Below, in pieces: positions 1-6,723 of a stretch of 31,433 bases of DNA. Under the pieces are notes generated by a model. It searched no databases and was not told the origin of the DNA. It saw only the letters and a list, made by a program, of their open reading frames with translations. Source of the DNA: Spirochaetota bacterium (GTDB taxonomy: Bacteria > Spirochaetota > Spirochaetia > Treponematales > Treponemataceae); contig JAEWSQ010000027.1 in NCBI GenBank assembly GCA_023398165.1, positions 1 to 31,433 on the forward strand, written 5' to 3'. Made by a program: the position numbers and the translations under genes. Every line of letters begins with the position of its first letter. Position 1 is the first letter of the stretch.

Positions 1-728
1 TAACTATCCAATAAAACTTGACAGGTAGCTAAAAAGAAAGCAGTATGTGCAATTGCATTACACATACTGCAATAAATCAGAGGTTTGTTTTCTCTGTTTT
101 TTTTGCGTTTTTTCTCCGGCTGTTTCACCGTTTTATCTGACCCGTCATGGTAATAATCGAGACATTCCCCTAGAATTTTTTCTCGTGAAATAACAATTCC
201 CGGATTGCTTGAAATATACATCAGTATTGCCCATTCAACTGCCGTCAGTTTTACTTCATTGCCGTCCGCATACACTGCGTGGGCATTTTCGTCTATGAGC
301 AGAGTATGGTTTTCCAAGATCCATTCTTTTGACACTGAAACATCAGACTGTATAGGAGATTTTAAACTGTTAGCGTTTCTTTTTAAAATATTATTCACCC
401 TTAAAACAAGTTCCCTGGGAGAAAATGGCTTAACAATGTAATCATCAGCCCCTAATTCCAGACCGGTTATTCTGTCGCTTTCGGATTCGCGGGCTGTTAA
501 AAAAAGGAATGGGCATTCAGGATATTTTTGAGCTATTGTTTTTGCCAGGGTAAATCCGTTTCCGTCCGGAAGCATAACATCAAGAATACACAGATCAGGC
601 TGTTTAAATGAAAATGATTCCAAAACTCCTTCTATTCTGCCGAATGAATGAGTTTTGTATCCTTCCAGTTCAAGATAAGTTGAGATGAGATCCCGTATTG
701 TATCGTTATCTTCCACTATGAATATCAT
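1..728 (-). CDS. OmpR/PhoB-family response regulator, C-terminus disrupted, runs to window edge
   Basis: This is a two-component response regulator. Read from an ATG at 728, the frame stays open for 242 codons to the window edge. The receiver domain covers about residues 1-115, with the acidic pair E6/D7, the phosphoacceptor D50 in LDVMLPDG, T78 and K100 in IVKPF. A winged-helix domain begins near residue 130 and is recognisable through GSDKTV (residue 201). There the family normally continues into the recognition helix and a conserved Arg-Leu-Arg segment. Here a Lys/Asn-rich, family-unlike tail follows, so the DNA-binding helix is probably lost through an insertion or rearrangement near position 125. 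No Shine-Dalgarno sequence precedes the ATG, and the promoter implies a leaderless transcript. The target genes are unknown. The receiver assignment is secure; the disruption is an inference. Confidence 0.8.
   Translation of the reverse strand, partial: MIFIVEDNDTIRDLISTYLELEGYKTHSFGRIEGVLESFSFKQPDLCILDVMLPDGNGFTLAKTIAQKYPECPFLFLTARESESDRITGLELGADDYIVKPFSPRELVLRVNNILKRNANSLKSPIQSDVSVSKEWILENHTLLIDENAHAVYADGNEVKLTAVEWAILMYISSNPGIVISREKILGECLDYYHDGSDKTVKQPEKKRKKNRENKPLIYCSMCNAIAHTAFFLATCQVLLDS
40..70. repeat. Perfect 10-bp inverted repeat in the foreign tail of the response regulator
   Basis: GCAGTATGTG (40-49) is the exact reverse complement of CACATACTGC (61-70), with an 11-base loop. It lies in the stretch that replaces the normal end of the response-regulator gene. 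It may belong to the end of an inserted element whose remainder is outside the window, or be a terminator-like hairpin. No transposase is visible. Confidence 0.5.
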
Positions 729-734
729 AGTAAA

Positions 735-763
735 ATACTACGGTGGAACAATACTGAGGTCAA
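735..763 (-). promoter_or_regulatory. Sigma70-type promoter of the response regulator, probably leaderless
   Basis: On the minus strand TTGACC (758-763) and TAGTAT (735-740) are 17 bp apart. The start expected about seven bases past the -10 box falls on the A of the ATG at 728, which fits the absence of a ribosome-binding site. Confidence 0.55.
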
Positions 764-807
764 GATATTTCTTTCAAAAAAAGATGAGATTTCGCCTTCT
801 CATACAA

Positions 808-830
808 ATCTTTATCTAATCTTCATCTTT
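808..830. promoter_or_regulatory. Possible direct-repeat operator between response regulator and exported-protein gene
   Basis: ATCTT-type repeats recur three times in this stretch, between two divergent genes and about 50 bp upstream of the response-regulator promoter. OmpR/PhoB-type regulators bind direct repeats, so autoregulation is possible. The repeats are short and AT-rich and could be chance. Confidence 0.2.
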
Positions 831-902
831 ATTTCACTGCATCTCTGCCGGTGCTATGTATGCTTTGTGCAATGTTGGAGAGGAAGCGACGGAGGTATTA
901 GT

Positions 903-1340
903 ATGAATAGAGCACTGTTTAGGAAAATTGCAGTAATGCTGGTGTTTTTTGCAGCAGGAGCGGCAGCATTTGCCTGCGAAATGGCTTTCAGACTGGAAGG
1001 GCAGGAGTATAGTACTGTAGAAATACATCCCGGCTCCGCTATAAAGCTTGTAAAGGGACAGAGCTACAAATTAACAGTGGAATTTATTGAGGACCATAGA
1101 AACTGCAGGGTTCCCGCCTGTGACACATACTTTCTTTTAGATAATGAAAAATGGAAACTAAAAAAGGAAAGCCAGGGGCTCATAATAAAAAGCATGACAG
1201 AGTGGGATGAAAAAACACAAACAAAAAATAGTATGGTGATTGAATTTACTGCCTCAGTACAGGGTGTTCATGAACTGCAGATAGTAAGAGATTGTCCAAA
1301 GGGCGGATATAATGAAAAAATCTCCTTCAGTGTTGAATAA
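903..1340 (+). CDS. Exported protein of unknown function
   Basis: I do not recognise this 145-residue protein. The ATG at 903 is chosen because GGAGG lies eight bases upstream and a signal peptide follows immediately: a short basic start, then a hydrophobic run ending in Ala-Phe-Ala-Cys around residue 25. The context is not a canonical lipobox, so the cysteine may be a normal cleavage neighbour or a lipidation site. Two further Cys, in an Asn-Cys-Arg...Ala-Cys-Asp segment, could form a disulfide. The gene overlaps the following membrane 4Fe-4S gene by 29 bp, so the two are probably translationally coupled and act together at the cell envelope. A copy of the dispersed 12-mer (1055-1065) encodes GQSY inside it. 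Expression of the protein is likely; its function is open. Confidence 0.65.
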   Translation: MNRALFRKIAVMLVFFAAGAAAFACEMAFRLEGQEYSTVEIHPGSAIKLVKGQSYKLTVEFIEDHRNCRVPACDTYFLLDNEKWKLKKESQGLIIKSMTEWDEKTQTKNSMVIEFTASVQGVHELQIVRDCPKGGYNEKISFSVE

Positions 1341-2367
1341 AGTGCGGAGCAGGAAAGAGCACTATTTTCATACTGCAGTGCAGATTGCTGTCTTTGCAGG
1401 GGTTCTGCTGCTTCCTGCAGGTATATTTCATATGATCTGTCCAATGGGCGGTATAGCAGCGCTTAGCCGCTTTATTTCTCAGGGACTATTTATTTCAAAA
1501 ACAGGAATTACAAATTTTATAATTCTCGGCGCAGTTCTTCTCGTAACAATAGTTGCAGGTCCTGTTTTTTGCGGATGGATTTGTCCCCTCGGGTCTGTTC
1601 AGGACTGGATGAGAACTCTTTCAAACAAATTAAAAATAAAGCGGATTACGGTTCAAGGTTATTTAAACACAGCTCTGTCCCTTGTACGGTTTGGTGTTTT
1701 AGCTCTTATAATTTTTGCAACGGCAAAAAGCCTGTCCCTAGTGTTTATCAGGCTTGATCCTTACTATGCGCTTTTTCATTTCTGGACAGGCGAGGTGTTT
1801 CTTCTTTCTATACTGATATTGGTCTGTACCCTGGTTCTTGCTCTTTTTATTGACCGCCCCTGGTGCAGGTGGTTTTGTCCATTGGGAGCGTTATTGAGTA
1901 TTATTGGAAGATTAAGCATTTTTAAACAAAAAAAACCGTCTTCCGCATGCATCGGCTGCGGTTTATGCTGTAAAGCATGCCCCTCAGGACTTCATCCGCA
2001 GGAAAAAGAAAAAGTAACTAATATACGGTGCATCCGCTGCGGACTGTGCACTTCCTCCTGCCCCCCCGGAGTTAGGACCAATAATTCTTCTTATACAGTC
2101 AGTTTGATTAGTGCGCTCTTCCTTGTTCTTGTTTTCTTCATTGTCCCCCTTATTGCTGATAATAAATCCGGCTCACATTCCGGAGGAGAAATAACTATGA
2201 ATACTACAATACAGACGGCTTCAAAAAATCTGGGAATCAGTGACAAAGAATTACTCTTGAAATTGGGATTACCCGAATCATATTCGGCTGATACAAAACT
2301 CATCGACATTGAAGATGATTATGAAGATGTTACTTGGGCATATATTAAAGAAATACTTGCAGAATAA
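1312..2367 (+). CDS. NapH/CcoG-like membrane 4Fe-4S protein
   Basis: This is a polytopic membrane protein with two ferredoxin-type clusters, probably passing electrons between a quinone or redox carrier and a periplasmic partner. Visible are about five membrane segments, CGWICPLG (Cys87, Cys91) and CRWFCPLG (Cys185, Cys189), which are the paired Cys-x3-Cys-Pro motifs of the NapH/NosR/RdxA superfamily. Two 4Fe-4S motifs follow at Cys213-216-219-223 and Cys240-243-246-250, with a further hydrophobic segment at about 262-282. A C-terminal soluble tail (about 295-351, beginning LGISDKELLLKLGLP) resembles small domains attached to other membrane ferredoxins. The ATG at 1312 lies inside the preceding gene behind AAGGGCGG. 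The electron donor and acceptor cannot be read from this context. A dispersed 12-mer copy (1671-1681) encodes ALSL between membrane segments. Confidence 0.85.
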   Translation: MKKSPSVLNKVRSRKEHYFHTAVQIAVFAGVLLLPAGIFHMICPMGGIAALSRFISQGLFISKTGITNFIILGAVLLVTIVAGPVFCGWICPLGSVQDWMRTLSNKLKIKRITVQGYLNTALSLVRFGVLALIIFATAKSLSLVFIRLDPYYALFHFWTGEVFLLSILILVCTLVLALFIDRPWCRWFCPLGALLSIIGRLSIFKQKKPSSACIGCGLCCKACPSGLHPQEKEKVTNIRCIRCGLCTSSCPPGVRTNNSSYTVSLISALFLVLVFFIVPLIADNKSGSHSGGEITMNTTIQTASKNLGISDKELLLKLGLPESYSADTKLIDIEDDYEDVTWAYIKEILAE

Positions 2368-2475
2368 AGAACGGCCGGAAGCGTTCAAACTGTATTGAGG
2401 TGTACGCAGAACATCTCCCGGCCGAAGAAGGACTTAAAACTTTTTTAACTATAAAGAAGAGTTAATGCTGCACAA

Positions 2476-4194
2476 TTATGCGTCATTCTGCAGCGCAGCA
2501 TAACCCTCTTCTCCTGTTCTGACCTTGATAACATTTTCAAGATCAGAAACAAAGATCTTACCATCACCGATGTGTCCCGTATAAAGTACTTTTTTTGCAG
2601 TCTCGATAACTGTTCTTACCGGTACCTTTGATACGACAATTTCCATCTTAACCTTCGGAAGCAGTGTGATGTCAAGCGGAACACCGCGGTAAAATTCACT
2701 TGCACCTTTTTGTATACCGCAGCCCATTACATTCGATACTGTCATACCTGTAATGCCGATTGCATTCATTGCTTCTTTTAAGACGTTAAGTTTGCTTTCC
2801 TTGGCAATGATAACTACCTTTGTATATTTATGACCGTCCGGTGTTTTTGCCTTAGCCTCAGAAACAACGTGTGCAACAGGAACTGTTTCTTTCGGGGGAA
2901 TGATTGGTTCCATTTCATCACCTGTTTCCAAAGGTATGGACGGCATAAAGTCCGCATAACATGAGAGCAGCCCGTGCTCGGGTAAATCGAGACCTTTGAT
3001 TTCTTCTTCTCTTCCAACACGTAATCCGAAGGTTTTCTTAAGGATTAAAAAGAGAATGGTCATTGTAACTGTGACAAAAACCGCCACAGAAGCAACACCG
3101 GTTAACTGAACAAGAGTTCTTCCGATTCCGCCGCCTGTGAATAAACCGCCGTCGCGGGCAAATAATCCGACTGCGATTGTTCCCCATGCACCGTTAAAGG
3201 CATGAACACCAACAGCACCGACAGGATCATCGATTTTTACAACCTTGTCCAAAAACTCTACTGCTGCAAATACAAGGAGTCCTGCTATTGTACCGATAAT
3301 GGCTGCTGCCCATGGATCTACTGCAGAACAGCCTGCGGTAATAGCAACAAGACCTGCAAGTGCGCCGTTTAATGTCATTGAAACATCAGGTTTTTTATAG
3401 ATAATCCATGTTATTGTCATACTCGCCAATGCAGCACATGCTCCAGCAATATTAGTAGTCATAAAAATATTTGAAGCATCTATGGCCTGTGCTACTGTGC
3501 TTAATCCATAGGTAGAGGCAGGGTTAAAACCGAACCATCCGAACCACAGAATAAATACACCGAGCGCTGCAAGGGTCAAGCTGTGTCCCGGTATAGCTTT
3601 TGCCTTACCATCTTTTGAATACTTACCAATTCGCGGACCTAATATTTTTGCACCCACGAGAGCTGCTATACCGCCTGTCATATGAACTGCTGTAGAACCT
3701 GCAAAGTCATGAAAACCTGTCCAGCCTGCAATAGTAAGCTTTGAGAGCCATCCGCCGCCCCATATCCAGTGACCTTCAATCGGATAGATTAAGGCGCTGA
3801 TTACTACAGAGTATACAAGATAGGATTTGAACTGTGTCCGCTCTGCCATGGCGCCTGAAACAATCGTTGCAGCTGTAGCGCAGAATACTGTATTGAAAAT
3901 AAAGTGAGTCCATGAAGGAAGATTTCCTATCAGCTGCTGTGACGTAAGCTTCGTACCAAACAGATCAATGCCGCCGAACCAGTCGCTTGCTGATCCGTAC
4001 ATAATACCGTATCCGATTATCCAGAATACGATAGACCCGCAGACAAAGTCCATCAGGTTTTTCATAATGATGTTGCCGGCGTTTTTTGCACGTGTTAGTC
4101 CTGTTTCCACCATTGCAAACCCGGCCTGCATAAAGAAGACTAATGCAGTTCCCAGTAATACCCATAGGGTATCGAGCTGAATTGAAAAATCCAT
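2476..4194 (-). CDS. amt: Ammonium transporter fused to a C-terminal P-II (GlnK-like) domain
   Basis: This inner-membrane ammonium channel carries its own P-II regulator. The start is taken at ATG 4194 because GAGGAG lies seven bases upstream; the upstream in-frame ATG at 4221 lacks a site. Residues 1-400 form the Amt channel, including the region with the two conserved pore histidines (HDFAGSTAVH and GVHAFNGAWG). From about residue 457 to the end there is a full P-II fold: T-loop GCGIQKGASEFYRG, LPKVKMEIVV, the B-loop GDGKIFV and the C-loop RTGEEG. The T-loop tyrosine uridylylated in E. coli GlnB is Leu in this alignment, so control is probably by ATP/ADP/2-oxoglutarate binding alone. Amt-P-II fusions are known in several bacteria. 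It lies downstream of the glutamine synthetase gene on the same strand, with a possible sigma54 promoter of its own. Confidence 0.93.
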   Translation of the reverse strand: MDFSIQLDTLWVLLGTALVFFMQAGFAMVETGLTRAKNAGNIIMKNLMDFVCGSIVFWIIGYGIMYGSASDWFGGIDLFGTKLTSQQLIGNLPSWTHFIFNTVFCATAATIVSGAMAERTQFKSYLVYSVVISALIYPIEGHWIWGGGWLSKLTIAGWTGFHDFAGSTAVHMTGGIAALVGAKILGPRIGKYSKDGKAKAIPGHSLTLAALGVFILWFGWFGFNPASTYGLSTVAQAIDASNIFMTTNIAGACAALASMTITWIIYKKPDVSMTLNGALAGLVAITAGCSAVDPWAAAIIGTIAGLLVFAAVEFLDKVVKIDDPVGAVGVHAFNGAWGTIAVGLFARDGGLFTGGGIGRTLVQLTGVASVAVFVTVTMTILFLILKKTFGLRVGREEEIKGLDLPEHGLLSCYADFMPSIPLETGDEMEPIIPPKETVPVAHVVSEAKAKTPDGHKYTKVVIIAKESKLNVLKEAMNAIGITGMTVSNVMGCGIQKGASEFYRGVPLDITLLPKVKMEIVVSKVPVRTVIETAKKVLYTGHIGDGKIFVSDLENVIKVRTGEEGYAALQNDA

Positions 4195-4254
4195 ATACCG
4201 CTCCTCTAGTTGCGTTTTCACGCCGTTATATTACGTTCACCTATGTAAACGTAT

Positions 4255-4288
4255 GTTTGCCCGGCAGATTCCTGCCCGCTGAGCAAAC
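4255..4288 (-). other. Hairpin in the amt 5' leader
   Basis: GTTTGC (4255-4260) pairs with GCAAAC (4283-4288), and GGCAG (4263-4267) with CTGCC (4272-4276), nested. The element lies just downstream of, and partly over, the putative -12 box of the amt promoter. It could be a leader RNA structure or an operator. It does not match a riboswitch class I know. Confidence 0.35.
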
Positions 4289-4298
4289 GTGTAACCAA
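4282..4298 (-). promoter_or_regulatory. Possible sigma54 promoter for amt
   Basis: The minus strand reads TTGGTTACACGTTTGCT. This has the obligatory GG and GC separated by ten bases and an intact TTGC -12 box, but the middle of the -24 element departs from TTGGCAC. Nitrogen-assimilation genes are classic sigma54 targets, and a near-perfect sigma54 promoter occurs at 30328, so the factor is probably present. Confidence 0.4.
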
Positions 4299-4306
4299 TA
4301 AAAAAA

Positions 4307-4369
4307 GACGTCCGTGCAGAGATAAAGTTCATACAAAATTAGTATGATTTTTTTCTCAACACGAACGTC
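4307..4369. repeat. Imperfect inverted repeat between glutamine synthetase and amt
   Basis: GACGTCCGTG (4307-4316) and CACGAACGTC (4360-4369) are complementary at nine of ten positions, across a 43-base AT-rich loop. The element lies just upstream of the putative amt promoter. It may be a regulator site or the end structure of the glutamine synthetase transcript. Confidence 0.3.
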
Positions 4370-4413
4370 ATTGTTCGCAATATATAACTGTAAAAAACTA
4401 AAAAAGACTCGTA

Positions 4414-6501
4414 CTACACTCTAAACAAAAGATCGGCATAACTGGGGAAGGGCCAGTGATCCTTTGATGTAATTGTTTCAAGTTCGTCGCAGACCGCTCT
4501 AAGAACCGACATTGCAGGAATAATTTCTGCTGTGTAGAACTTAGCGCATGATGTTACATCATCAAACTCTTTAGCCTTCAAAATACAATTTTCCAAAGCT
4601 TCAAGTTTTTCTGCCGCGTTATCGGCAAGAGCCGATAATGTTTTAACAAGGTTTTCTTCACTCTTACATGCAGCTGAAGGAACAAACTGTTTTACTTCCA
4701 GAGCTGTATGAGCTACATCTTTCATGTACTTATACACAGCAGGCATAATATCTTTCTTTACCATATCTATCATGGTAAGAACTTCAATGTTTAAAACCTT
4801 GCAGTATTCTTCCATTTGGATCTCGTAGCGTGATTCCATTTCCTCGTGACTGTGAACCTTATGCTTTGTAAAAAGCTTAATATTTTTGTCAGAAATGAAG
4901 TAGGGCATAGCGTCTGTTGTTGTTTTAAGGTTTAAAAGCCCTCTCTTTTCTGCTTCTTTAACCCATGAGGCATCATAACCGTTGCCGTTAAAAACAATTC
5001 TGCTGTGTTTCTGCAGATTTTTCTTTATTAGTGCATTGAGAGAAGCAGTGAAATCCTTAGCCTTCTCAAGCTCATCGGCAAATTCGCTGAAAACTTCTGC
5101 TATGATAGTATTCAGCATAATGTTCGGACAGGAAATTGAAAGGCTGGAACCGACTGAACGGAACTCAAATTTATTGCCGGTAAAAGCAAAAGGAGACGTT
5201 CTGTTGCGGTCCGTTGTATCTTTCGGGAATGACGGAAGAGTATCTACTCCAAGGGTCATAACTTCCTTATCTTTTTTACTGTACGGTTTTCCTTCCTTAA
5301 TCGCCTCTAATATTCCTGTTAATTCATCTCCCAGGAAGATTGAAATAATTGCAGGAGGAGCCTCGTTTGCACCCAGACGGTGATCGTTGCCGGCTGACGC
5401 AACTGATAATCTTAACAGATCCTGATGTTCATCAACTGCTTTAATAATAGCAGTCAATATCAGCAGGAATTGAGCATTCTCTGATGGTGAATCACCAGGT
5501 TCAAAAAGATTCACTCCTGTATCAGTTGAAATAGACCAGTTATTATGCTTTCCCGAACCGTTAACACCGGCAAAAGGTTTTTCATGCAAAAGACAGGTTA
5601 AACCGTGTTTCATGGCTACCTTTTTCATAACTTCCATTGTAAGCTGATTGTGATCAGTTGCAATGTTTGTCTCTGTATAAATGGGTGCAAGCTCGTGCTG
5701 AGCAGGGGCAACCTCATTGTGTTTTGTCTTTGCAAGTATGCCGAGTTTCCACAATTCTTCATCGAGATCTTTCATGAATGCTGCTATTCGAGGTTTAATC
5801 GCACCAAAATAATGATCCTCAAGTTCCTGCCCCTTTGGAGGTTTTGCTCCGAACAATGTCCGGTTGCAGAACATTAAGTCTTTTCTTTTCAAATAGAGAT
5901 CGCGGTCAATAAGGAAATATTCCTGTTCGCTTCCCACTGTTGAAATAACGCGTTTTGAATCAGAACCGAAAAGCTTAACAATACGCAGAGCCTGTTTATT
6001 CAAGGCTGCCATTGAACGAAGCAGTGGTGTTTTTTTGTCCAGAGCCTGTCCGCCGTAAGAACAGAATGCTGTTGGAATGCACAGCGTATTGTCTTTTATA
6101 AAAGCATAGGAAGTCGGATCCCAGGCAGTGTAACCGCGCGCTTCAAATGTTGCACGTAATCCTCCTGAAGGAAAACTCGATCCATCAGGCTCGCCTTTTA
6201 TCAATTCCTTTCCCGAAAATTCCATTAACACTTGACCGTTTTGACCCTTGGTAATAAAGCTGTCATGTTTTTCTGCCGTAATACCGGTCATGGGCTGAAA
6301 CCAGTGAGTAAAATGAGTAGCGCCCTTTTCAATAGCCCAGTTTTTCATAGCATTTGCTACAGAATTGGCTACAGTTAAGTCGAGAGGAGTTCCCTCATCC
6401 ATGGTCTTCTTTAGAGATTTGTATACCTCTTTTGAAAGACGTGTCTGCATGACAGTGTCATTAAAAACCATACTGCCGAAAATTTCTGAAATCGTACTCA
6501 C
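4414..6501 (-). CDS. glnN: Glutamine synthetase type III
   Basis: This enzyme makes glutamine from glutamate, ammonia and ATP, the assimilation step that follows the ammonium transporter. The 695-residue product matches the length of GSIII enzymes, which are much larger than GSI or GSII. Family segments include the N-terminal FGSMVFNDTVMQTRLSK, the THWFQPMTG region, GSEQEYFLID, the HNEVAPAQHELAP block (metal and glutamate site), FAGVNGSGKHNNWS and the FRSVGSS stretch. I chose GTG 6501 rather than the ATG at 6555: GGAGG lies seven bases before the GTG, the family N-terminus begins there, and the upstream extension would run through a terminator-like hairpin. It sits in a minus-strand nitrogen unit with amt. 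No dispersed 12-mer occurs in either gene. Confidence 0.95.
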   Translation of the reverse strand: MSTISEIFGSMVFNDTVMQTRLSKEVYKSLKKTMDEGTPLDLTVANSVANAMKNWAIEKGATHFTHWFQPMTGITAEKHDSFITKGQNGQVLMEFSGKELIKGEPDGSSFPSGGLRATFEARGYTAWDPTSYAFIKDNTLCIPTAFCSYGGQALDKKTPLLRSMAALNKQALRIVKLFGSDSKRVISTVGSEQEYFLIDRDLYLKRKDLMFCNRTLFGAKPPKGQELEDHYFGAIKPRIAAFMKDLDEELWKLGILAKTKHNEVAPAQHELAPIYTETNIATDHNQLTMEVMKKVAMKHGLTCLLHEKPFAGVNGSGKHNNWSISTDTGVNLFEPGDSPSENAQFLLILTAIIKAVDEHQDLLRLSVASAGNDHRLGANEAPPAIISIFLGDELTGILEAIKEGKPYSKKDKEVMTLGVDTLPSFPKDTTDRNRTSPFAFTGNKFEFRSVGSSLSISCPNIMLNTIIAEVFSEFADELEKAKDFTASLNALIKKNLQKHSRIVFNGNGYDASWVKEAEKRGLLNLKTTTDAMPYFISDKNIKLFTKHKVHSHEEMESRYEIQMEEYCKVLNIEVLTMIDMVKKDIMPAVYKYMKDVAHTALEVKQFVPSAACKSEENLVKTLSALADNAAEKLEALENCILKAKEFDDVTSCAKFYTAEIIPAMSVLRAVCDELETITSKDHWPFPSYADLLFRV

Positions 6502-6529
6502 GTTAAGTCCTCCATAAAGTGAAAACGGT

Positions 6530-6571
6530 AAAAAAAAAGGCGATGCGAACCCCAAAGAGGTTCACATCGCC
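6530..6571 (-). terminator. Terminator-like hairpin in the glutamine synthetase leader
   Basis: On the minus strand a stem of 12 pairs with one mismatch (GGCGATGTGAACC against GGTTCGCATCGCC) is followed directly by nine T residues. It lies between the promoter (-10 at 6590-6595) and the GTG at 6501, and starts about 12 bases after the predicted transcription start. It therefore looks like an attenuator or a 5' stabilising hairpin for the glutamine synthetase mRNA. Confidence 0.7.
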
Positions 6572-6589
6572 ATTGATGTTAACAGTTTA

Positions 6590-6618
6590 TTTATACAAGT
6601 TATGAAAAAAATTGTCAA
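6590..6618 (-). promoter_or_regulatory. Sigma70 promoter of glutamine synthetase
   Basis: On the minus strand, consensus TTGACA (6613-6618) and TATAAA (6590-6595) are separated by exactly 17 bp. The predicted start is near 6583, giving a leader of roughly 80 bases that contains the hairpin. Confidence 0.75.
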
Positions 6619-6664
6619 TATCAGTTTCTCTAAATTTTCAAGTTTTTTAGGTATTTTTCTGGAG

Positions 6665-6693
6665 TTGTAGAGAAATGCTGCCTTCAGTATACT
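6665..6693 (+). promoter_or_regulatory. Sigma70-type promoter of the GH31 gene
   Basis: TTGTAG (6665-6670) and TATACT (6688-6693) lie 17 bp apart and about 30 bp upstream of the start codon, on the opposite strand to the glutamine synthetase promoter. Confidence 0.5.
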
Positions 6694-6723
6694 GGAGTAA
6701 GCTTGATAAAAAGGGAGCAGCAT

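Noticed and set aside
774..803. Weak hairpin followed by T residues on the minus strand upstream of the response regulator
   Set aside because: The stem is only six base pairs, it lies upstream of the promoter, and no minus-strand gene feeds into it.
867..902. Upstream start for the exported protein
   Set aside because: The ATG at 867 has no ribosome-binding site and would put hydrophilic residues ahead of the signal peptide; ATG 903 has GGAGG.
2372..2424. CGGCCGG...CCGGCCG as terminator after the 4Fe-4S gene
   Set aside because: The arms are separated by 39 bases and no T-tract follows directly, so it is not a convincing terminator.
4255..4298. Glutamine or other riboswitch in the amt leader
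   Set aside because: The stem does not show the conserved core of a riboswitch class I can recall, so only a hairpin is reported.
4982..5383. Open frame on the plus strand opposite glutamine synthetase
   Set aside because: It is a shadow of the conserved gene on the other strand, without ribosome-binding site or protein resemblance. Similar antisense frames throughout the window were dropped for the same reason.
6502..6555. N-terminal extension of glutamine synthetase from an ATG at 6555
   Set aside because: It would be translated from the terminator-like hairpin and T-tract. GTG 6501 has a good ribosome-binding site and matches the family start.
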